A stretch of DNA of 5,946 nucleotides from Microbacteriaceae bacterium (lineage in GTDB: Bacteria; Actinomycetota; Actinomycetes; Actinomycetales; Microbacteriaceae), in NCBI GenBank assembly GCA_012719255.1, contig JAAYAS010000368.1, positions 1 to 5,946 of the forward strand, in the 5' to 3' direction. Positions 1 through 4,368 of the stretch are shown here, piece by piece. The translations under genes and the position numbers were made by a program. The stretch's first letter is position 1. Every line of letters begins with the position of its first letter. The notes beneath the pieces are model-generated. The model was not told the DNA's origin and did not search any database. It worked only from the letters and a program-made list of their open reading frames with translations.

Positions 1-176
1 CCGGAAGGGACACTTGCCGCCGGAAGGGACACTTGCCGCCGGAAGGGACACTTGCCGCCGGAAGGGACACTCGTCGCCGGAAGGGACACTTGCCGCCGGA
101 AGGGACACTCGTCGCCGGAAGGGGCGCGTGTCGCCAAGCGGGTCAGCTGCACGCACGAGGGTCAGTTGCCGGCGCG
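1..176 (+). repeat. 19-bp tandem repeat array, running off the left window edge
   Basis: Units start at 6, 25, 44, 63, 82, 101, 120, 139 and 158, exactly 19 bases apart. Bases 1-5 are the tail of one more unit, so the array is cut by the window edge. Units at 6, 25, 44 and 82 are identical (AGGGACACTTGCCGCCGGA). Units at 63 and 101 share a second version that differs at two bases (TCGTC instead of TTGCC). The unit at 120 is degenerate, and those at 139 and 158 are more so but keep register and the GGGTCA core. There are no spacers, so this is not a CRISPR array. The array starts 41 bases beyond the stop codon of the minus-strand nuclease-like gene. Open frames through it are just the repeat translated. 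Confidence 0.95.
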
Positions 177-216
177 CGGGCCGGACGCGGCCGAGCCGGA
201 GCCGCAGCGCATCTCG

Positions 217-1197
217 TCAGGCGTCGGCTCCAGCGCCGAACAGGTGGCTCCACCCCTTCGGCGGCGCGATGCTCAGCGGCTCGACCTTCCACGTGCCGAT
301 CGGCGACGAGGCCTTCGCAGCACGCCGCCAATCGCCGCGGAGCTGCTCGAGCAACCGCCCCTCGCCCGAGAGCGTCTGCCAGACGCCTCGTGAGACGAAC
401 CATCCGGCATCGATCAGGCCGCGCTCCCGCTGCTTCTCCCGCATCACGATGTCGGCGGCCTTCTTGCCGTCCGCGACCGGCGCGCCGTACTTCACCCTGC
501 CGTCGAACTCGAGGATCAGCCCGCACTCCGGCCACGCGAAGTCGACGCGGCCGATGAATCGCCCCTGCTCGTCGTAGACCGACACCTGCAGCAGCGGCGG
601 CGGCATCCCCGCCTCGATGATCAGCGCGCGGCACCACGATTCGGCGAAGCTCTCCGACCGCGGCGACGCGTGCTCGGCGAGCCAGCGGAAGATCCGGCTG
701 TGACGGCCCTTCATCGGCAGCAGCTTCGGGTCGAACCCCTGCCGCATCGCGGCATCGGCGACGGCGAGCATCTCGTGCGGCTCGAGGTACTCGGCGAGGT
801 CGCGCACCGTGCGCTCGAGCGTCGTCACCCGCATCCCGTGCATGCGCATCACCTCGTCGTCGCGCAGCCTCGATAGGCGCACCACGACCCCCGCGGTCAC
901 GGTGCCCCGCGTCGGACGGGCCAGCATCACGCCGCCGGCGAGCCGGTGGTCGAGCAGCGGCAGACCGTGGAGATTCGCGGCGCTGACGCCGCTGACCACG
1001 CCGCTGCTCGCGTGCGCGACCCCGTAGGTGCGCGCCGCGTGGTCGGTCTCGGCCGACACCTTCTCGGGCTCGAGCCCTTCGAGGTCGAGGTAGGCGCCGC
1101 GGTGCAGCCGGCGCACTCCCCCGCCCTTGACCGCACGGCGTATGCGGTGCGGAGCATGATCGATCGACGTGGATGCGACGGTCAGCAGGATCTTCAC
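217..1197 (-). CDS. AbiEi-like / DUF559 (PD-(D/E)XK nuclease fold) two-domain protein
   Basis: Predicted 326-residue cytoplasmic protein; its biological role is unknown. Residues ~15-160 resemble the AbiEi-type antitoxin domain of actinobacteria: a basic winged-helix-like stretch ending in RRLHRGAYL (29-37), then GVVSGVSAANLHGLPL (66-81) and TTLERTVRDLAEYL (125-138). Residues ~180-290 form a DUF559/Vsr-like endonuclease domain: SESFAESWCRALI, GRVDFAW with D219, LEFDGRVKY with E230, D232 and K236, then MREKQRERGL and an AGW strand. The acidic residues and Lys of a PD-(D/E)XK site are thus present, so nuclease activity is plausible but unproven. GTG at 1197 fits the family's usual N-terminus, but no Shine-Dalgarno is visible; GTG at 1215, 1278 or 1287 are alternatives. 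Codon use is less G/C-locked than in the neighbouring operon (ATA, GAT, CAT, GCT occur). No AbiEii toxin gene is adjacent. It lies between two arrays of 19-bp repeats. Confidence 0.82.
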   Translation of the reverse strand: MKILLTVASTSIDHAPHRIRRAVKGGGVRRLHRGAYLDLEGLEPEKVSAETDHAARTYGVAHASSGVVSGVSAANLHGLPLLDHRLAGGVMLARPTRGTVTAGVVVRLSRLRDDEVMRMHGMRVTTLERTVRDLAEYLEPHEMLAVADAAMRQGFDPKLLPMKGRHSRIFRWLAEHASPRSESFAESWCRALIIEAGMPPPLLQVSVYDEQGRFIGRVDFAWPECGLILEFDGRVKYGAPVADGKKAADIVMREKQRERGLIDAGWFVSRGVWQTLSGEGRLLEQLRGDWRRAAKASSPIGTWKVEPLSIAPPKGWSHLFGAGADA

Positions 1198-1249
1198 GCG
1201 GGCAGTGAAGCGCACGCTCGCGTCGCGCGCCGCGGAGCGAAGGCCGAAC

Positions 1250-1271
1250 TGTGGATGAACCGCCGTCCACA
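1250..1271. promoter_or_regulatory. Inverted repeat TGTGGA-N10-TCCACA upstream of the nuclease-like gene
   Basis: Perfect 6-base arms at 1250-1255 and 1266-1271, separated by 10 bases, 53 bases upstream of the proposed GTG start at 1197. Each arm resembles part of a DnaA box: on the minus strand TCATCCACA matches TTATCCACA at 8 of 9 positions. Short arms in GC-rich DNA arise easily by chance; a repressor operator is possible but only suggested by position. Confidence 0.3.
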
Positions 1272-1424
1272 AGTGCACCGCACGCACCGGACGGCGTCCG
1301 ATTCCGCTCCGCGGACCCCTCTGCCCCCGACCCCATAGCGCTCCACCCAGGCCGTGCTCGACCCCGCACCCCATCCGATCCGCCCCGGACGTCCCCGGCG
1401 CCGCCCAGCACCCCGGCCCCACAT

Positions 1425-1527
1425 ACCTGCGGAATGTGCCCCTCTCGGCGACAAGTGACCCTGGCACTTCAGGGTCACTTGTCCGCCAGAGCATCAAATG
1501 TCGCTGGCAGGGTCACATGCCGCGGGT
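1425..1527. repeat. Divergent (back-to-back) array of five 19-bp units
   Basis: Three units read on the plus strand (1471-1489, 1490-1508, 1509-1527) and two on the minus strand (1444-1462, 1425-1443), abutting in 19-base steps around a centre at 1463-1470. The unit at 1509 matches the left-edge array's commonest unit at 15 of 19 positions. The minus unit at 1444-1462 matches that array's second version at 15 of 19. The minus unit at 1425-1443 matches the unit at 1509 at 16 of 19. The unit at 1490 is the weakest and is recognised mainly by register. The shared core is AGGGWCACTTG. Position upstream of a winged-helix-bearing gene suggests a protein-binding array (inference). Confidence 0.85.
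1450..1483. promoter_or_regulatory. Perfect 14-bp inverted repeat with 6-base loop (array centre)
   Basis: Arms 1450-1463 (GACAAGTGACCCTG) and 1470-1483 (CAGGGTCACTTGTC) are exact reverse complements around GCACTT. The arms are the cores of the two innermost 19-bp units. It could form a strong RNA hairpin about 190 bases past the hydrolase stop, but no T-rich tract follows on either strand. It therefore does not look like a standard intrinsic terminator; a DNA-level operator or recombination site is at least as likely. Confidence 0.75.
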
Positions 1528-1577
1528 ATGCGGGATGCGCGCGGGGCTGCACAGCGCGGCCCCCGGAGCCCGACGCC

Positions 1578-1674
1578 CGAAGCTCAGCACCCAATACCCA
1601 GCACCAGCGCCAAGCGCCAAGCACCCGGCGCCCAGCACCCAGCACCCAGCCCCCAGCCCCCGGCGCCCGCCGCC
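1578..1674. repeat. Degenerate 7-bp tandem repeat (plus-strand consensus CAGCACC)
   Basis: From 1585 the sequence steps in sevens (CAGCACC, CAATACC, CAGCACC), then one 6-base unit, then AAGCGCC, AAGCACC, CGGCGCC, CAGCACC twice, CAGCCCC twice, CGGCGCC and CGCCGCC. A weak unit CGAAGCT lies just before it at 1578. The last heptad ends on the first base of the hydrolase stop codon (complement of 1674-1676). A 7-base period does not keep a reading frame, and the stretch lies outside the gene, so it is a non-coding low-complexity repeat, perhaps slippage-derived. Confidence 0.8.
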
Positions 1675-2612
1675 TAGCGGCCGGACAGCGCCGGCGCGAC
1701 GAAGCGGTGGTCGAGCCAGGCGAGCAGCTCGCGCACGGTGACGGCGCGGTCGAGCTCGTTGTAGACCTCGTGGCGGGCCTCGGGGTAGAGGCGGAAGCCG
1801 ACGTCCTGCATCCGCGAGATCCACCGGTACGCCCAGGCGAGGGCGCGCGGGCTGCGGCCGTTGAAGCCGAGCGGGTCGTGGTCGCCGGTGAGCACGAGCA
1901 CCGGCACGCGCGCGGCCCGGCCGAAGCGCGGCAGCGGCGGCAGCGAGAGCAGCTGCAGCGCGCCCCAGATCGACCACACCGACGAGTCGGCGATGTCGAA
2001 GCCGTACTTGTCGTCGATCATCCGCTGCACCTCGTCGACGTCGCGCGAGAGCCAGCTCATGCCGTGGCCGTCGCCGGCCCACTCGCGGTTGTAGTCGCCG
2101 GGATTGATGAAGCCGGGCAGCGCGAGCGCGGTGCCCGACCACACGACCGCGTCGAACAGCAGCGGCTCGTCGCGCAGCAGCTGCTGGCCGAGCAGCGACC
2201 CCCACGAGTGGCCGAGCTCGACGAACGGCAGCTCGGGGTGGCGGCCGCGGCCCCAGCGCACGACCTCGCGCACCTGCCGCCGGGCGGCGGGGATGCCGCC
2301 GGGGCCGAGCTGCCCGAGCCCGTAGGCGGCGACGCCGGTGCGGCCGTGGCCGAGGTGGTCGTCGGCGATCACCGCGTAGCCGGCGGCGACGAGCTCGCGG
2401 ATGAGCGGCTGGTAGCGGCGGGCGTGCTCGCCGGCGCCGTGCGAGATGTGGATGAGGGCGTGCGGGCGCATCCCCTCGGGCAGCTCGGGGAGCCACTCGT
2501 AGATGTGCACGTCGACGCCCTCGAAGGGCAGCAGGTGCTCGGTCCAGTCGACCTCGAAGCCGTCGTCCGAGGTGTCCATGCCGGGCGTGTAGAACCGGTC
2601 GGCGACCGCCAT
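1674..2612 (-). CDS. Alpha/beta hydrolase, monoacylglycerol lipase / S33 type (Hydrolase_4)
   Basis: Predicted 312-residue serine hydrolase with no signal peptide, so probably cytoplasmic. Motifs follow the monoacylglycerol-lipase-like order: ISHGAGEHARRY (56-67, oxyanion-hole HG), ADDHLGHGRT (83-92), nucleophile elbow GHSWGS (134-139, Ser136), acid in LTGDHDPLG (241-249, probably Asp246) and catalytic His281 in EARHEVYNE. The elbow has Trp where most of the family has Met. The cap region (~165-230) is Trp- and Asp-rich. Typical substrates of the family are carboxylic esters such as monoacylglycerols or lysophospholipids; the real substrate is not readable. ATG at 2612 overlaps the transglutaminase stop as TGATG and has GGAGG four bases upstream, favouring it over the in-frame ATG at 2579. 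As the last gene of the coupled unit it may act on that pathway's product, but this is inference. Confidence 0.92.
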   Translation of the reverse strand: MAVADRFYTPGMDTSDDGFEVDWTEHLLPFEGVDVHIYEWLPELPEGMRPHALIHISHGAGEHARRYQPLIRELVAAGYAVIADDHLGHGRTGVAAYGLGQLGPGGIPAARRQVREVVRWGRGRHPELPFVELGHSWGSLLGQQLLRDEPLLFDAVVWSGTALALPGFINPGDYNREWAGDGHGMSWLSRDVDEVQRMIDDKYGFDIADSSVWSIWGALQLLSLPPLPRFGRAARVPVLVLTGDHDPLGFNGRSPRALAWAYRWISRMQDVGFRLYPEARHEVYNELDRAVTVRELLAWLDHRFVAPALSGR

Positions 2613-3373
2613 CAGGCCTCCAGCACGGTGGTCACGCGGTCGATGCGCTCGATCGCGGCGACGCCGGCGGCGAGCCCCCGCAGCGGCGCGAGATCGGCCG
2701 CATCCCGGGCCCGGCCGAGGCGCACGTGCCCGGCGCCGACCTCCTCGCCCGTGCCGAGGTCGACGCCGCGCCAGGCGCCGTTCCAGCACTCGAACCAGTG
2801 CACCGGGGCGCCGTCGACCTCGGCGCCGGGCTCGGCGTCGAGCGGATGCCGGTAGCCGACGACGAGCCGCGCGGGCACGCCGGCGCGGCGCAGCGAGCCG
2901 ATCGCGGCGTGGGCGTCGGATGCGGCGGTCGCGATCTCGCCGGCGGCCTCGAGGATCGGCGCGCCGAGCCCCTTCGCGCGCAGCGCGAGGTCGACGAGCG
3001 CCTCGTCGGCGACGGCGTGCTCGCTCGGCGCCGCCTGCTCGAGGAGCCCGACGCGGCTCGGCACCGCGGCGAGCACCGCATCCCAGTCGAGCGAGGCGGG
3101 CGGCCGCGAGCGCGGCGCGACGTCGACGAGCGACTCGGCGACGACGCGCGCCTCGCGGTGCGGGCGGTGGAGGTCGAAGACGACGACGCGGGTGCCCCAG
3201 TAGTCGGTGTACTGCTGGGTGGGCGCGGCGGGGTCGAGCTCGAGGCTCGACTGCAGCACGAACTGGCCCTGGCCCGAGGCCGGCACGAGCCGCGCCTCGT
3301 AGTGGGCGGCGGGGGCGGCGGCGTCGTCCGGGTAGCGGGCGACGGCGGTGTGCTGGATGCGGATGCGACTCAT
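2612..3373 (-). CDS. Transglutaminase-like protein, probably catalytically dead
   Basis: Predicted 253-residue protein. Residues 1-~88 match the bacterial transglutaminase N-terminal domain: MSRIRIQHTA, HYEARLVP, QFVLQSSLEL, TDYWGTRVVVFDLHRPH, VVAESLVDV. The core's C-terminal half is also recognisable: RRAGVPARLVVGYRHP (162-177), HWFECWNGAWRGVD (192-205) and GRARDAADLAPLRGL (220-234), equivalent to the family's GIPARYVSGY, HAWVE...GWxGxDPTN and GRDYxDVxPxRG. The segment that should carry the catalytic Cys (GVCxDxAH) reads ATAASDAHAA (149-157 region), with no Cys and roughly 25 residues missing ahead of it compared with remembered relatives of ~280 residues. The His is one position off (Val191-His192), and DPTN has become DLGTG. 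It overlaps the alpha-E gene by ATGA and has AGGAGG seven bases before its ATG. The frame is intact, so a structural or binding role is likelier than a pseudogene. Confidence 0.9.
   Translation of the reverse strand: MSRIRIQHTAVARYPDDAAAPAAHYEARLVPASGQGQFVLQSSLELDPAAPTQQYTDYWGTRVVVFDLHRPHREARVVAESLVDVAPRSRPPASLDWDAVLAAVPSRVGLLEQAAPSEHAVADEALVDLALRAKGLGAPILEAAGEIATAASDAHAAIGSLRRAGVPARLVVGYRHPLDAEPGAEVDGAPVHWFECWNGAWRGVDLGTGEEVGAGHVRLGRARDAADLAPLRGLAAGVAAIERIDRVTTVLEA
2617..2621 (-). promoter_or_regulatory. Ribosome binding site of the hydrolase gene
   Basis: GGAGG on the minus strand, inside the last codons of the transglutaminase gene and four bases before the ATG at 2612. It decides the start in favour of the TGATG stop/start junction and indicates translational coupling. 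Confidence 0.75.
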
Positions 3374-4368
3374 GCGCGCTCCTCCTCGCTCGCGTCGGCG
3401 GCGGGCCCGGCGGCGGCCCCGACGGCCGGCACCGGCGTCGCCGCCCACATCGTCGCCCCCGAGGCGGGGAAGTACTGGCGGTGCACGGCCTCGCTCGCCG
3501 AGCGGATGGCGCGCTGCACCTCGCCCATGCGGTCGCCGAGCTCGTCGAGCGTCTCGTCGATCGGCCGGTAGTCGAGCTCGGCGGCGGTGCGGCCGAGCAG
3601 CCGCAGCGCGACGCCGGTGTGGGTGTCGCGGTCGCGGCCGTCGAGGCCCGGGTGCAGGGCGCGCAGGCTGTCGCGGGCGCCCTTCAGCGCGAACGCGATC
3701 GAGCGCGGCAGCCGCACGTCGAGCAGCAGGAACTCGGCCGCGCCGCGCGCCGAGGGCATCCCCCGGTAGGCGCGCAGGTACGCCTCGTAGGCGCCGCACG
3801 AGCGGAGGATCGTCGTCCACGAGGCGCCCGAGCCGTCGGTGAGGTCGCGGGTGGCGAGCAGCCGCGCGGTCATGTCGGCGCGCTCGAGCATCCGCCCGAG
3901 CTGCAGGAACCGGGCGGCGTCGTCCTGCGCGAGCACCGCATCCACGATGCCGCCGGCGAGGGCGGCGCGCTCGCGCACCCACGCGAACAGCTCGTGGGCG
4001 CGCTCCTGCCGCACGGTGTACGGCATCCGCGTGTAGGTGGTGTTCAGGCACTCCCACAGCTCGGTCGAGACGATCTCGCGCACGCGGCGGGCGTTCTCGC
4101 GGGCGGCCGACACCGAGTGGGCGATCGAGCCGAGCCGGCGGCGGTCGACGGTCATCACCCGCAGCACGTCGGCGCGGGTGAGCTCGCGGTCGGGTTGCTC
4201 GTCGGCGGCGCCCATCACGCTGAGCAGCGACCGGCAGGCGGTCGCCTCGTCGACCCAGGGGTCCTCGAGCAGCAGCTGCAGGTGCACGTCGAGGATGCGC
4301 GCGGTCATGTCGGCGCGCTCGTTGTAGCGGCCGATCCAGAACAGCGATTCGGCGATGCGGCTCAGCAC
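3370..4368 (-). CDS. Alpha-E domain protein (DUF403 / COG2307)
   Basis: Predicted 332-residue, mostly helical, soluble protein. The alpha-E family occurs almost always beside circularly permuted ATP-grasp proteins and transglutaminases; it is predicted to work with the ATP-grasp enzyme in making or processing an amide-linked product, but no activity is established that I can cite. Family signatures run from the N-terminus: LSRIAESLFWIGRYNERADMTAR (2-24), RENARRVREIVSTELWECLN (90-109), FLQLGRMLERADMTARLL (154-171), a SCGAYEAYLR stretch (190-199) and FLLLDVRLPRSIAFAL (213-228). The ERADMTAR motif occurs twice, at 17-24 and 162-169, showing an internal duplication. The last ~30 residues are Ala/Pro-rich and probably disordered. 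GTG at 4368 is chosen because it starts the LSRIAES motif, has GGGAGG six bases upstream, and overlaps the ATP-grasp stop by seven bases (GTGCTGA). Confidence 0.95.
   Translation of the reverse strand: MLSRIAESLFWIGRYNERADMTARILDVHLQLLLEDPWVDEATACRSLLSVMGAADEQPDRELTRADVLRVMTVDRRRLGSIAHSVSAARENARRVREIVSTELWECLNTTYTRMPYTVRQERAHELFAWVRERAALAGGIVDAVLAQDDAARFLQLGRMLERADMTARLLATRDLTDGSGASWTTILRSCGAYEAYLRAYRGMPSARGAAEFLLLDVRLPRSIAFALKGARDSLRALHPGLDGRDRDTHTGVALRLLGRTAAELDYRPIDETLDELGDRMGEVQRAIRSASEAVHRQYFPASGATMWAATPVPAVGAAAGPAADASEEERA
3381..3386 (-). promoter_or_regulatory. Ribosome binding site of the transglutaminase-like gene
   Basis: AGGAGG on the minus strand, within the final codons of the alpha-E gene and seven bases before the ATG at 3373. 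It supports the start at the ATGA overlap. Confidence 0.8.

Larger units (their letters stand above)
1198..1673. other. Gene-free region between the hydrolase stop and the nuclease-like start
   Basis: No convincing gene lies here on either strand; the open frames that cross it translate into low-complexity or Arg/Pro-rich sequence. In the direction of minus-strand transcription it holds 7-bp repeats (1578-1674), about 50 featureless bases, a divergent 19-bp repeat array (1425-1527), and then about 227 GC-rich bases with one small inverted repeat (1250-1271) before the GTG start at 1197. No clear -10/-35 pair was found by eye. The promoter of the nuclease-like gene presumably lies here, because the operon upstream is separated from it by more than 470 bases (inference). 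Confidence 0.8.

Noticed and set aside
1..133. CRISPR array
   Set aside because: Units abut without spacers and no cas gene is visible.
188..205. Possible terminator hairpin (GCGGC/GCCGC) just past the nuclease-like stop
   Set aside because: Only five paired bases and no T tract; such pairs are frequent in this base composition.
14..577. Plus-strand open frames translating the left-edge repeat into PEGT(L/R)AAGRDT-like peptide repeats
   Set aside because: A 19-base period cannot keep one frame, the same array reads open in all three plus frames, and the frames continue antisense to the nuclease-like gene. These are artefacts of GC-rich repeats.
1450..1483. Intrinsic terminator of the hydrolase operon
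   Set aside because: The stem is strong but no T tract follows on either strand, and the arms are units of a repeat family. Kept as an inverted repeat instead.
1198..1497. N-terminal extension of the nuclease-like protein back to 1497
   Set aside because: The frame is open but the translation crosses the divergent repeat array and gives compositionally odd sequence without family motifs. A start near 1197-1215 fits the domain boundary.
1251..2855. Long plus-strand open frame (534 codons) opposite the hydrolase
   Set aside because: The product is low-complexity Pro/Arg/Val/Glu-rich without any motif, and it is antisense to a hydrolase with a complete catalytic triad. It is a typical high-GC shadow.
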